NCBI RefSeq assembly: GCF_023898315.1
Contig: NC_064619.1
Span: 299,560,150-299,624,149 of the forward strand
Direction of reading: 5' to 3'
Origin: Schistocerca nitens
Lineage: Eukaryota > Arthropoda > Insecta > Orthoptera > Acrididae
DNA length: 64,000 nt
Within the stretch, counting starts at the first letter, position 1. The number at the start of each line of letters is the position of its first letter. The notes under the pieces are model-generated. The model did not search any database. It was not told where the DNA came from and saw nothing but the letters and a program-made list of their open reading frames with translations. Shown here piece by piece: positions 22,090-33,123 of this stretch. Made by a program: the position numbers and the translations under genes.

Positions 22090-22175
22090 ATACCAGTAGC
22101 TGACTTACGTCTCACTCATCCTTATTTTGTTGGCTGTAGCAGAAGTCAGTTACGCAATTACCGAAAGCTGCCATA
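22090..22175 (+). repeat. R1 dispersed repeat, copy D (short)
   Basis: It shares AGTAGCTGACTTACGTCTCA, CTCATCC.TATTTTGTTG and CAGTTACGCAATTACCGAAA with copies A and B. Only about 85 bp remain. Confidence 0.55.
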
Positions 22176-22347
22176 CCGAGCTTCGTACGATGAACAGCTT
22201 GGCCGAACGCTACCGAGGTATACACTATCTGATAAAAGCATGCGGATATCATGGAAAAGATACGACGAGGTGGAGAGCTGCGTGTTTTCAGTAGCGAAGT
22301 AGTAATAGTAGAATGAGTCTATAGAAGAGCTGTGACTTCGAACGTTG

Positions 22348-22551
22348 CCGGTCGGAGTGGCCGAGCGGTTCTAGGCGCTACAGTCTCAAGCCGCTCGACC
22401 GCTGCGGTCGCAGGTTCGAATCCTGCCTCGGGCATGGATGTGTGTGACGTCCTTAGGTTAGTTAGGTTTAAGTAGTTCTAAGTTCTAGGGGACTGATGAC
22501 CACAGAAGTTAAGTCCCATAGTGCTCAGAGCCATTTGAACCATTTTTAAAT
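22348..22551 (+). mobile_element. SINE-A in Tc1-a
   Basis: A complete copy: head GGTCGGAGTGGCCGAGCGGT (A box), GGTTCGAATCC (B box), tail to GAACCATTTTTAAA. The 11-bp TSD TTCGAACGTTG lies at 22,337-22,347 and 22,552-22,562, inside the Tc1-a element. Confidence 0.95.
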
Positions 22552-23084
22552 TTCGAACGTTGACTACTGATTGGTTGTCACATGGGAAGCAATTCTGTCA
22601 GGAACATTTCAATCAATCAAAAACTGGCGAAATCGACTGTTGGTGATGTGACTGAAGGAACAACCACAGCTATACTTAGACCAGACAGACATCATGTAGT
22701 GGCGGACAACGACCGGAGAATATTGTGGAGGGTTGTTGTAAAAAGTTTTATGAAATCGGAGGAAGAAATCACTCGATAGTCACAAAGTTCTACTAGCAGC
22801 GCAGCTAGCACAATGGCTGTGCGAAGGGAGTTAAAAAGAACGGGCTGCAATGTCTGAATAGTTTCTGCATCAGTGTTACGCAACGCATGAGGTGCTGTAA
22901 AGAGCGCCACTACACAGTTGATAACTAGAAACGAATCACTGGAAGTGATGAATCACGCTACACCCTGCGGAAATCCAATGGAAGGGTTTGAGTTTGGTAA
23001 CTGCCCAAAGAACGTTAACTGCCATCATACGTTCTGCCAACAGTGAAATATAGACGAGGTGGTGTTGCTATGTAGTGTAAAAAA

Positions 23085-23190
23085 TTTGTGTAAGTTCTAT
23101 GATCCCAAACTGCTGAGGTCATCGGCGCCTAGGCTTAAACACTACTTAATCTAACTTAACCTAACTTACGCTAAGGACAACACTCACTCA

Positions 23191-23281
<91 letters not shown>

Positions 23282-23375
23282 CCATGTCCGAGGGAGGACT
23301 CGAACCTCCGACGGGGGGAGCCGCGCGAAACTTGGCAAGGCGCCCTATACCACACGTCTACCCCGCGCGGCCGGT
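23085..23375 (-). mobile_element. SINE-A-related copy with third head type and CA expansion
   Basis: On the minus strand the head is GGCCGCGCGGGGTAGACGTG with B-box-like GAGGTTCGAGTCC. The tail, reading GTCCTTAGCGTAAGTTAGGT toward GATGACCTCAGCAGTTTGGG, resembles the SINE-A tail. A long CA array sits between. Flanks TATGTAGTGTA and TATGGTGTGTA suggest a diverged TSD. It is inserted in Tc1-a. Confidence 0.8.
23193..23280. repeat. (CA)n microsatellite inside a SINE
   Basis: Nearly 90 bp of uninterrupted CA dinucleotide. It occupies the position where ordinary SINE-A copies have a short ACACACA run between head and tail, so it likely grew by slippage from that seed. Confidence 0.95.
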
Positions 23376-23829
23376 ATGGTGTGTATTTCGTGGTTGGGGT
23401 GTCGCGACCTTACGGCGCTTAAGAAAAAGCTAAACGCGGAATGATACGAACACATTCTACAGTACTGTGTACTGCATACACTACTGGAACAGTTCGGAGA
23501 CCATGATTGACTGACCATGACAATGAACCCTGTCATAAAGCAGCGTCTATGAGGCAATGGTTTACGGAAAATTACATTCCTCAAATGTACTGGCCCGCTC
23601 AGAATCCCTACCTGAAACCTTTGCGACGAGTTAGAATGTCCAAATCGCTTGAGACGCCAGCGTCCAATATCACGAGTTCTCTAGTTTTGACTCTTGAGGA
23701 ACAGTGGGCTGCCATTGCTCCACATGACATTCAGACACCTAAATGAAAATATCCCTGGCAGAGTACAACCACCATAAAGGCGAATGGTAGACGCACCCGA
23801 GAACAGCGTCCAGTAACAGGTGTCCGGCT

Positions 23830-24165
23830 AGCCGTGCTGTCTAACGCACTGCTTCCCGAGCGGGAAGGCGTGCCGGTCCCCGGTACGAATCCGCCCGGCG
23901 GATTAGTGTCGAGGTCCGGTGTGCCGGCCAGCCTGTGGATGGTTTTTAAGGCGGTGTTCCATCTTCCTCGGCGAATGCTGGCTGGTTCCCCTTGTTCCGC
24001 CTCACACTATGTCGACGATTGCTGCGCAAACACTGTATCCACGTACGCATACACCATCATTACTCTACCACACAAACATTGGGGTTACACTCGTTTGGAA
24101 CGAGACGTTCCCGGGGTGGGGGGTCCGCTGGGGGCCGAACCGCTGAGTCACACGAGGGTTTCGTA
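23830..24165 (+). mobile_element. SINE-C
   Basis: The head CTAGCCGTGCTGTCTAACGC (A-box-like) and GGTACGAATCC (B-box-like) is followed by GGCCAGCCTGTGGATGG, TTTTTAAGGCGGTGTTCCA, CTGCGCAAACACTG and a TTACTCTACCACACAAACA block. The 48,495-48,812 copy shares the layout on the other strand. It abuts the truncated right end of Tc1-a. Confidence 0.85.
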
Positions 24166-24589
24166 AGATATCTTCTTTGTTGATTGACTGTATTTTGCTT
24201 GTAGCCTACCAATGAATTTAATTCTGAATGCTTCTTTAGAGACGATTCAGCTTATGTGATTTTTCAATTTCATGTCCTTACTAACTTTACTATCCAGGTT
24301 TTTATATGAGTTGACCGGCTCCAAACGCTACGTAGCCCGATAAAGGCTTCTTACAAAGTTTCAAGCATACACTACAACCACCTACATATCGATCGCTGCC
24401 GTATGCATCATGAGGACAAGGTTACATTAGTTAATAGAACGTACAAATAAGTTACAGCAATTATTCTTCCTGTGCTCCATACTAGATAGAACAGGAAGAA
24501 ACCCTAATAACTAGCATAACATGAATTACATCTGCCATGCACTTCCCAGAGGTTTGCAAAGTATGGATGCAAATACAGATATGAACTCA
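24166..24589. other. No gene seen
   Basis: Anonymous AT-rich sequence between SINE-C and a Tc1-like relic. Confidence 0.5.
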
Positions 24590-25330
24590 AGACAGCTTTG
24601 TGTCGAGAAGTGCAACCACGAGCCCTTATACATATACTGCACCACTGGAAGATTGCAAGATTGTTGCACTGGCTCTGACGAGTAGACAGATGAGAACAGT
24701 TGAAGAGGTTACAAGCAAGAGCGCCCAATCATTGTCGAGAACAGATTCCTGAAAGCTGTGTGCAGAATGTAGTTGAAGTTCGTCGTTTACCTCTGACACC
24801 ATACTACTGACAGACATGCGTGGCGTAGAACAAGAGTCAACTGAGACAACGAGTAGCGTTCTGTGAGGCTCAACGATGAGTCCCTCTTCTGCTTGTGACA
24901 GATCGACGCTAACATGCCCATCGAAGACCTTTTGAAAGGTCAGAAGAAGTAATGATTTTCGAGTATCCCTACTCTCCAAATCCTGTAATTATCGTGTGGG
25001 GACCTGCTGGGCTTTACAACAAAATTTATTTTCTAGTTGCTGAAGGGGGGCTGATTACTAGCCAATATCTGTCAGTATTGAGAAACGACGTTGTCGTAAC
25101 TTTTATGACCAATGTACCCCACGACTCATTCCAGTAGGGCAATGCAAGCTCCCATACAGCAGTTCAGATCACAAAAGCGTTGTGGACTGTACGAATCAGT
25201 GGGTAGTAGACTGTTGCGTCACCCACAGGGCACGTCTGGGACGCAACGGGAAGAGGTCGGCTGCTACACAGTTCCGGAGGCTGAACCGATAAGTCTGATG
25301 CACAAATCGTCAAGAGCTGACAATTTAAAT
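24590..25330 (+). pseudogene. Tc1-like transposase relic (Tc1-e)
   Basis: Plus-strand reading after many frameshifts: VALALTSRQMRTVEEVTSKS, then a decayed region, then NPVIIVWGPAGLYNKIYFLV, AEGGLITSQYLSVLRNDVVV, MTNVPHDSFQ, stop, GNASSHTAVQI. This parallels the Tc1 order IMVWGGISL-GRTDL...GGSLTAQRY...VVPF...DNARPHTA, with the second catalytic Asp codon lost. No terminal repeats recognised. Not related closely to Tc1-a, Tc1-b or Tc1-c. Confidence 0.65.
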
Positions 25331-25575
25331 AAATCAAGATAGTCTCCTTAGGTTTGTTGCTGGACCCTAAAATCAACATGATTCGATATTTCGCTGCTTC
25401 TGCTGCTGTTGACTTCCGCTGATGCCAAGCCGGCAAACCGTCGTCATATATAGACCTCCGTATCGTAGACGCGCATGCCCCGCCCATCACGATTGCTGCC
25501 CTCCAAGACTATGCTGGTGGCGCCGCCCTTAGTAGAACACCGATGGTAACGATGTATCACACTCGAAGACTATTT

Positions 25576-26200
25576 TCAAACACTCAGACTGGCCGCACCG
25601 AAGCACGTTGTAGTTTGATGCGGGATGGTGCAGGGTTTCACGCCGTGTCGAGAGGATAACAATTGTCTGTTAATCAAATTGTCTGTCAAGTTAATTTCAG
25701 TTGCCTCTTTATGAAAACTGTTCCAAAAACTGGAAGTGCTGGCAACTATCGTGGTCTTGTCGAATTTCATCCCGTGTCTCCTGTTTACGGAGTGTTCTGC
25801 TACCGACGATTTTTTCGGTTTTTGTAGCCTCGTATAACTGTGATGTTCCACGCACCTATCATGAACTGTGCACCGTGCGCTTCTAGGCGCTTCAGTCTGG
25901 AACCGCGTGACCGCTACGGTCGCAGGTTCGAATCCTGCCTCGGGCATGGATGTGTGTGATGTCCTTGGGTTGGTTAGGTTTAAGTAGTTCTAAGTTCTAG
26001 GGTACTGACGACCACAGATGTTAAGTCCCATAGTGCTCAGAGCCATTTGAACCATTTGAACTGTGCACATCGAACGGACGATATAACCTTTCCCACACTG
26101 ACAAGGAATTTTATTTGCACCTGACTTCCTGAGCCACGAATTGCCTTTCACACAGCCCAGTAGTTCCCCGATCCTGAAAGGTGGACGTAACACACTCTTA
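25576..26200 (-). pseudogene. Penelope-like GIY-YIG endonuclease, split by a SINE
   Basis: On the minus strand, before the SINE: VLRPPFRIGELLGCVKGNSW, then NKIPCQCGKGYIVRSMCTV. After the SINE: DRCVEHHSYTRLQKPKKSSV, AEHSVNRRHGMKFDKTTIVA, STSSFWNSFHKEATEINL. The order CxCGK-x-YI...EH...RLQ-x-x-K-S-x-V-AEH...GH...FD-T-I...FW fits the C-terminal nuclease of Penelope-like retroelements. The usual Gly of the YIG motif reads Val. Apart from the SINE the frame is nearly open, but the reverse transcriptase is missing. Confidence 0.82.
25874..26056 (+). mobile_element. SINE-A, 5'-truncated, in Penelope-like remnant
   Basis: The first about 20 bases of the head (A box) are missing; it starts CGTGCGCTTCTAGGCGC and keeps the B box and full tail. 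The 12-bp TSD TGAACTGTGCAC lies at 25,862-25,873 and 26,057-26,068. Confidence 0.93.
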
Positions 26201-26339
26201 ACGTCAAAGCTCCCCAGTTTTACAAGACGAGGAGCGTAGATATCTGGCCTTTATTCGTTATGCTGGGACCATATCGTTTAAGATTGGAAGAATGGCGGAG
26301 AGATTGATCGCCGAAATATGGAATCATGTTGATTTTAGG

Positions 26340-27038
26340 ATCATGTAGCAAACACGAGGGAACCATCAAGCGGACGAAGCCACGTTAAATAAATCTGCGT
26401 GGTGTTGGTGTAATCCTCTACGGCGAATAGTGAGCAGTTCAATAAAAGAGCCTGGTTACGCTTATTTGTGTACTGCAGATTCATTTAAATTGACGCTGCT
26501 ACTACTACTACTGCTGTTACTGGTCTAGAATCAGATTGGGACCAACAGGCTTCCTGGAACGTGCATGGGAGCGCTAATTTTGCCGAGGAACAGGAGCCAC
26601 CTGGAACAGCCTGCTGCGCCTACAGCAGCGGAGGCAGTGACCGCTGGAGCGACGCGTGTTAGCAGCAGCTAGCAGCTCGCAGTGAGCAGTCCCAGGCAGC
26701 GTGATTAGTGAGGTGGTCCGGTGGGCGTGGGCGTAGGCGCGCCCGAGGTCGCCTCATTTCGCGCCGCCGCTCGCAGCGAACTCGCCCAAACTAAAACGAC
26801 CGCTCACTCGTTATTCCCAGCCCACCGCGAGCCGTAATTAAAGGCTCAAAGAACAAGTACGCGGATAACAAATTGATCACAACTTTGAGTTTCGAGCGAG
26901 AGGAGATTTCTGTCGTCGCGACGCAATTATTTAAATTTCCAAACTTTGTGAATTAGGGAAGTTCTGTCTGCCGCTTCTTTTTCTCTTATTCAGTGGAAGA
27001 CTGAAGACACCCACTTCTTCCTCCTACTCATCCCCCGC

Positions 27039-27080
<42 letters not shown>

Positions 27081-29080
27081 CCCTCCACCGCCCGCCCCCT
27101 TTCTCGCGCACACGCGTCTGAAGATCTTTAATCTTCTTAGCGACGGAGCGACGAGATCACATCGCTTGAAGCAGTTACGTTTCATGGAACTACTGGATCA
27201 CTGGCCGTACAGCGTCTCGGTATTTAAAAATTTCCCATAGATCTTTTCTGGTGTTCTGCAAAATATTTATTTGATCACGAACCGGCTCTTAGCTTGCTGG
27301 ATCAACACCAGGTGACAACTGAATATTGCAACCCCTGATGAACTAACGGCTTACACAAATATTCCTGACTGGAACACATACAGAAGGTACATAACGTTCA
27401 TATAGGAAAGTAATGTCGAAACCGTTACATTCAACAACAGACAAATATATATATATATGGCGCCAACTGTAAATAAGTAGTGTACTGCTGTTAATGATAT
27501 TCCGATATTGATAATAACAAAAATTAGGTGTTGTGAGCAAATGATGACGTGATAATTATTCCTTGATTTGGTGTGCGGAACCAACAAAAAATATTTTTTT
27601 TCTAAGTTTGTTTGGTGACAAACACTGCAGCCAACAACATTCTAAAATACACACACATCGTAAGATTCAGTATTTGTTTACCATATGGGCCAAATACGGA
27701 GATGAAACCTGTTATCTGTTCAGAGTTCAGCTTCTTAAAGCTCCTTGGAGGAACACAAACCTGTTCGGGTACAGCCTACGATTCTTCCAAATACCTGTTA
27801 TGGATACTCATAAAATCAATATTCTTCGCCCCTCCCTCAGTGAAAGCTAGTAGGAAATAACTGTTGCAGTGCTCTTATAATGGCGACATGTCAGCAGTAG
27901 ATGAAAGAAAGTGGAAACCAGCAGCAAACAGTGAGTTATCGGTCTCCACACATATTTAATATTGTCAGTAAGATGACACATTTATTACTCATGTTGAGTA
28001 CGACAATATATCACAAATATTCGATCAAAACTGCTTGTCACAATATTTGCTTTTCTACATAAACCATAGAAAAATGCAGTACTACAGTAACAATAGGTGC
28101 TGTGATCACATACAACTGGCATGTTCAGTCTTCCGATGTCTAACGTCGCCACCTTTCTCCCTAGGAAATGCCAGTAAGTAGAATGTTAATTTTGCAACCA
28201 TAGCAAAAATATTCCTTTACAAGCACTCCATTACGCTTTGCTCTTACACACTGTATATGCGACTCCATAGGACAGGTTCAGGCTTGGGGGCAACCACCAT
28301 CGCACAAAGATGAGACCAGGTATAGTCACTTACAGTTTTTGAGGAGGTGCCACCACGGAGAAGCTTATCTGCACAAACTAAGGCCACAGAAACTCGTCTT
28401 TTGACATTGCGTCAACTTGTACCATTACTAGTATTAGATGAAGAGCAGTCAACTTACTTTCTTCCACGTTGTAAATGAACGCAGAACGCTAACACAATTT
28501 TGGAAATAGTCCTTGGGAAATAGGAAAGTGCAACACAACGAACAAATAGGCCTACTCGAAAATCGTGGAATGAGGTAAATTGTAAGCAGCGGTAATACAA
28601 CATGTACAAGTATTCTGGACAAAAATAAAATCGAGTAACAAGATCTACAATAAATCACGAGTTTGAATGAATATGTATGTGATCGTGGAGTACTTTACAA
28701 CAGACATCATGATCCATTTCCATAGTTATTTGTCGATTACTACTTTGTAACACTAAAGAATTAGATGTTATATGATCTTATAGTCGCCAATATGGCTGAG
28801 AAACTGGCACGTCAAGGAAACTGGACTTCCAGCTATTCTTATTTCAGAAGACGGAAGGATATAAATGTTGAATGGAGGCAGTATGTTCAAGCACGGAAGA
28901 GAGTTTGGTTTGTCCATTGTGCCTCAGGTAATGGTTGCTTTCGCGCTGAGTCTCGTTGATAACAGTCGTAATTATCCATGATACACTGCACTCTAGCTTG
29001 CGCATTGTAAAACTACATATAGGGGATACTTCATTGGTAGCATCTCGGCAATCAAACTCCTTACTGTACTTTACCTTTAC
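26340..29080. other. Long stretch without a gene; one GC-rich island
   Basis: Bases about 26,560-26,850 are GC/CpG-rich (GTAGGCGCGCCCGAGGTCGC), followed by homeobox-type TAATTAAAGG and a TTGATCACAA motif. A regulatory role is possible but only compositional evidence exists. The rest is AT-rich with short frames of no recognisable content. Confidence 0.4.
27041..27080. repeat. (CT)n microsatellite
   Basis: About 17 CT units followed by a C/T-rich tail. Confidence 0.95.
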
Positions 29081-29223
29081 GCACAACCGGTTTCAAGCTT
29101 CAGTCTCTCTCTAAGTACAGTATTAGGACAAGAGATGCATGCGAGGCGCGCTGGTTAAACTTAATTCCCGTTGATCCGGTACTGTACCTGAGAAAGAGCG
29201 TGAAGCTTGAAACTGGTTATATG
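29081..29223. repeat. Short inverted repeat (MITE-like)
   Basis: Left arm 29,081-29,122 (GCACAACCGGTTTCAAGCTT...) pairs with 29,180-29,223 (...AAGCTTGAAACTGGTTATATGC) with several mismatches. Spacer about 57 bp. No TSD identified. Confidence 0.65.
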
Positions 29224-29863
29224 CAGAGGAATGAAAAAAACAGTCGAGGTGAAATCAATCCTATATTTCCGGCTTGAAGTCAGCACGACTGATGAACTAA
29301 AACCAAATAAAATGATAGAATCAGATGTCAGCCTAAGTTTCCTGTCCATTTGAGGATTGTAAACAATCCACAATCAAAGTTCGCCACTGCCTAATTAAAA
29401 GGCGAGATATAGATCTATGTATACAAAGATCTAGCTGCTAAGACTATCTCACAATTAGCAAGTCACCATTGCCGTAAACAAGTGCGAAACGTACACGTCG
29501 CCTGTCAATATTTGCGTGTAGAGACTACTAATAGTCCGTCAATATTTAAGCACGTTGGCTGCTGATTGTTGCCACTTAGTATGCGCATCGCAGAAGCGAC
29601 AAGCAAATTACGGAGAACAGGTCTCAGGACTGGCGGCGTTACGGTACGCCACCTGCCTTCAAAATACTGTCGCACTGAACGCGAGGACCCATGTACTGGA
29701 GGTGCCACCAAATCATTCAATTACAGCCGCTTTGCCCACGGGTAAACTGTATATACGGCCGTTTGATGTTCGGGAGGCATCATTGCAGCCGCACAGTAAA
29801 CAGCGGTGGGAGAATGTGCTGAGTGAACGAGAGTGATGGGTGGACGGAAGTGTTGTACAAATA
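29224..29863. other. No gene seen
   Basis: Anonymous sequence flanking Tc1-c. A 93-codon plus-strand frame (29,555-29,836) shows no recognisable domain. Confidence 0.5.
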
Positions 29864-31244
29864 CACTACTGGCCATTAAAATTGCTACACCAAGAAGAAA
29901 TGCAGACGATAAACAGGTATTCATTGGACAAATATATTATACTAGAACTGACATGTCATTACATTTTCACGCAATTGGGGTGCGTAGATCCTGAAAAATC
30001 AGTACCCTGAACAACCACCTCTGGCCGTAATAACGTTTGGGCAGTGAGTCAAGCAGAGCTTGGATGGCGTGTACAGGTACAGCTGCCCATGCAGCTTCAA
30101 CACGATACCGCAGTTCATCAAGAATAGTGACTGGCGTATTGTGACGAGCCAGTTGCTCGGCCACCATTGACCAGACGTTTTCAGTTGGTGAGAGATCTAG
30201 AGAATGTGCTGGCCAGGGCAGCAGTCGAACATTTTCTATATCCAGAAAGGCCCGCACAGGACCTGCAACATGCGGTCGTGCATTATCCTTCTGAAACGTA
30301 GGGTTTCGCAGGGATCGAATAAAGGATAGAGCCACGGGTCGTAACACATCTGAAATGTAACGTCCACTGTTTAAAGTGCCGTCAATGCGAACAAGAGGTG
30401 ACCGAGACGTGTAACCAATGGCACCCCATACCATCACGCCGGGTGATACGCCAGTATAGCGATGACGACTACACGCTTCCAATGTGCGTTCACCGTGATG
30501 TTGCCAAACAGGGATGCGACCATCATGATGCTGTAAACAGAACCTGGATTCATCGAAAAAAAATGACGTTTTGCCATTTGTGCACCCAGGTTCGTCGTTG
30601 AGTACACCTTCGCAGGCGCTCCTGTCTGTGATGCAGCGTCAAGGGTAACCGCAGACATGGTCTCCGAGCTGATAGTCCATGCTGCTGCAAACGTCGTCGA
30701 ACTGTTCGTCCAGATGGTTGTTGTCTTGCAAACGTCCCCATCTGTTGACTCAGGGATCGAGAGGTGGCTGCACGATCCGTTACAGCCGTGCGGAGAAGAT
30801 GCCTGTCATCTCGACTGCTAGTGATACGAGCACAGCGTTCCGTATTACCCTTTGAACCCACCGATTCCATATTCTGCTAACAGTCATTGGATCTCGACCA
30901 ACGCGAGCAGCAATGTCGCGATACGATAAACCGCTATCGCGATAGGCTACAATCCGACCTTTATCAAAGTCGGAAGCGTGATGTTACGCATTTCTCTCCC
31001 TTGCACGAGGCATCACAACAACGTTTCACCAGGCAACGCCGGTCAACTGTTGTTTGTGTATGAGAAATCGGTTGGAAACTCTCCTCATGTCAGCACGTTG
31101 TAGGTGTCGCCACCGGCGCCAACCTTGTGTGAATTCTCTGAAAAGCTGATCATTTGCGTATCACAGCATCTTCTTCCTGTCGGTTAAATGTCGCGTCTGT
31201 AGCACGTCATCTTCGTGGTGTAGCAATTTTAATGGCCAGTGGTG
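29864..31244 (-). mobile_element. Tc1-c transposon, full length, dead
   Basis: Ends begin CACTACTGGCCATTAAAATT (left) and, reverse complemented, CACCACTGGCCATTAAAATT (right), differing at two of 34 positions. TA at 29,862-29,863 and 31,245-31,246. Length 1,381 bp. Confidence 0.93.
29967..31013 (-). pseudogene. Tc1-like transposase, frameshifted (Tc1-c)
   Basis: About 345 codons on the minus strand from ATG 31,013 (MPRARERNA). Readable blocks: SDFDKGRIVAYRDSGLSYRD (helix-turn-helix), TSRSLSQQMGTFARQQPSGR, NVIFF then DESRF (first Asp), GVMVWGAIGYTSRSPLVRID, FQKDNARPHVAGPVRAFLD (second Asp), LDLSPTENVWSMV (catalytic Glu present), ending LRTPIA. Lesions: TAA at codon 10 (30,986-30,984), a frameshift near 30,850, and another in an 8-base A run at 30,556-30,563. 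C-terminal half is a 171-codon open frame. Not functional as it stands. Confidence 0.92.
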
Positions 31245-31246
31245 TA

Positions 31247-31940
31247 GTTTTCTGCTGAGGGTAGAGTCCTGGACAAAGACTTCTGAATAAAGAGAAGGAC
31301 GCATGTGAAAAGCACGACGCTACTGGTGAGCATTGCATCAGTTGCCAGGTATGTGGGGCAGACTGGCAGGGGGTTTGGTATTAGGTACCGACAACACCAG
31401 CGTCCGAGGAATTCGAAGTCTGTTTTAAGTAGCCACTAAAGTGATTCTGCACACGCCGTAACAGTTGTAGCTAACAATCCAAGATCTACACAGAGAAGTA
31501 AAGGGCCAGACAAACCTTCTGAAAGAGATTGAAATTATGCGGAGTCTAAAGCCATGCTCCCAACAAACCTTTTAACAGTTAGGTGGGGTTAAGGCATTAC
31601 AATATAAGGTCTAACTTTGATTGCCTTTCAAGGACGTAATGTCATAGTTGTTCGAATTCCAGGTTATTTATAATTATCAATTATCAAGTCCATTAGAATG
31701 GGCTTGTTGTTATACGCTCTTGCGTCTGATCTATTTGGTTTTAACGATTTTTACGTAGAGGTATTATATAGATTATATGGTTATGCTGTGTAACGGGAGC
31801 GTCAGTCATTCCAATGAGATTTGGATAAGTGCGAAAATGTTAGTAATTTTCGCAGCTGTGTGTACTGCGGCGTTAGTGCCCTCTGTGACACACATTAGCA
31901 GTGTGTCCCTGTATGCCGAGGCGGTCGGAGGATTGCTGTC
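31247..31940. other. No gene seen
   Basis: Anonymous AT-rich DNA; only a 66-codon frame near 31,777. Confidence 0.5.
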
Positions 31941-32128
31941 AAATGGTTCAAAAGGCTCTGAGCACTATGGGACTTAACAGCTGTGGTCATCAGTCCCCTA
32001 GAACTTAAACCTAACTAACCTAAGGACATCACACACATTCATGCCCGAGGCAGGATTCGAACCTGCAACCGTAGCAGTCGCGCGGTTCCGGACTGCGCGC
32101 CTAGAATCGCGAGACCACGGCGGCCGGC
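31941..32128 (-). mobile_element. SINE-A
   Basis: Head at the right (GGTTCGAATCCTGCCTCGGG on the minus strand), tail at the left. The 10-bp TSD GATTGCTGTC lies at 31,931-31,940 and 32,129-32,138. Confidence 0.95.
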
Positions 32129-32356
32129 GATTGCTGTCCGCACCCTTCTTGGTATGAAGCGAATTTTCTTAGTTACGGACTTTCAGTGTTTCTATCTGAA
32201 GCTTTTATCTTTTCTTGTTTTCTTATTTTGCTGTTTCATTATAAGATAGCTTTCAACATGACAATTTTTCAATGGTCACTGTGTACTATGACGTCCTGTT
32301 TGGCGGGTAAATACTATTTTATTTTGAGAAGGTTGAGTCCGCCTCCTTTCCGTCAC

Positions 32357-32710
32357 AGGGTTATTTGGTAACCGTGATAGTGTTACGGAGATGTTCAGCA
32401 AACTCAAGTGGCAGACTTTGCAAGAGAGGCGCTCTGCATCGCGGTGTAGCTTGCTCGCCAGGTTTCGAGAGGGTGCGTTTCTGGATGAGGTATCGAATAT
32501 ATTGCTTCCCCCTACTTATACCTCCCGAGGCGATCACGAATGTAAAATTAGAGAGATTCGAGCGCGCACGGAGACTTTCCAACAGTCGTTCTTCCCGCGA
32601 ACCATACGCGACTGGAACAGAAAAGGGAGGTAATGACTGTGGGACGTAAAGTGCCCTCCGCCACACACCGTTGGGTGGCTTGCGGAGTATAAATGTAGAT
32701 GTAGATGTAG
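32357..32710 (+). mobile_element. LINE2 (CR1/Jockey-like) 3' end
   Basis: 5'-truncated copy. The plus-strand frame reads LQERRSASRCSLLARFREGA, FLDEVSNILLPPTYTSRGDH and FFPRTIRDWNRKGR, stop. Then a short 3' untranslated stretch ending in GATGTAGATGTAG repeats. It matches the C-terminus and 3' end of the minus-strand copy at 52,421-53,701. 5' truncation and a simple-repeat tail are typical of LINE insertion. Confidence 0.88.
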
Positions 32711-32938
32711 AAATGTTTTGCTGATGTGTGAGTGTGCCGTATTGGATGTCACACTGCCTAGATTATTGGGATAGGTATCTGGTTTTTTTTTTTTTATCAT
32801 AATGTCGTTTATATATTTATTTTGTAGATGTGATTTGAAATTACGAAACCGGTAGTGTTCCTGTAAAAGTTCATATACAGTTGAAAGCGGTTTATTTCGG
32901 AAACTTGGAAGTGGTGTTGATGTTAGACGCGGATCGAG

Positions 32939-32940
<2 letters not shown>

Positions 32941-32997
<57 letters not shown>

Positions 32998-33018
32998 TGT
33001 GAAGGGGGGGGGGGGGGG
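32941..33018. repeat. (GA)n microsatellite followed by poly-G
   Basis: About 27 GA units, GTGTGTGAA, then a run of G near 33,005-33,018. The upstream boundary lies in anonymous DNA. Confidence 0.95.
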
Positions 33019-33123
33019 AGGGATCCCATGATATCCTCCCACCTCCAAACAACATGTAGTAGACTGTCATAACTGGACGTTTCTGTCCGAAGATGTTATC
33101 CGTGATCCTTATTTATACAAAAC

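Larger units (their letters stand above)
22223..23829 (+). mobile_element. Tc1-a transposon carrying two SINEs
   Basis: The left end CACTATCTGATAAAAGCATG follows TA at 22,221-22,222. The right end stops at AACAGGTGTCCGG (23,817-23,829), truncated where a SINE-C starts. Internal coding relics on the plus strand include VADNDRRILWRVV (near 22,700) and, at 23,507-23,740, DHDNEPCHKAASMRQWFTEN (the Asp block of Tc1 transposases), WPAQNPYLKPL and EEQWAAIAPHD. SINEs at 22,348-22,551 and about 23,085-23,375 interrupt it. Excluding them the element is about 1.1 kb. Dead. Confidence 0.8.
25366..26339. repeat. Inverted 28-bp ends around a Penelope-like remnant
   Basis: CCTAAAATCAACATGATTCG... at 25,366-25,393 and its reverse complement at 26,312-26,339 (27 of 28 matches) bracket a Penelope-like endonuclease relic and a SINE. 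The same motif forms both arms of the hairpin at 60,368-60,467. Penelope-like elements are known for terminal repeats in varied orientation, so these may be the element's own ends. Confidence 0.8.

Noticed and set aside
21523..22103. 161- and 124-codon frames
   Set aside because: They lie over a GC-rich island with Arg/Ala/Pro bias on both strands; no motif.
22495..22520. CTGATGA in SINE-A tails as a hammerhead ribozyme core
   Set aside because: The partner GAAA core and three pairing stems are not found around it.
23193..23280. CRISPR-like array
   Set aside because: The only tandem arrays are microsatellites and short duplications; there are no repeat-spacer patterns and the DNA is eukaryotic.
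32534..33070. 178-codon minus-strand frame
   Set aside because: It is antisense to the LINE2 3' end and runs through the GA microsatellite (Leu-Ser run).
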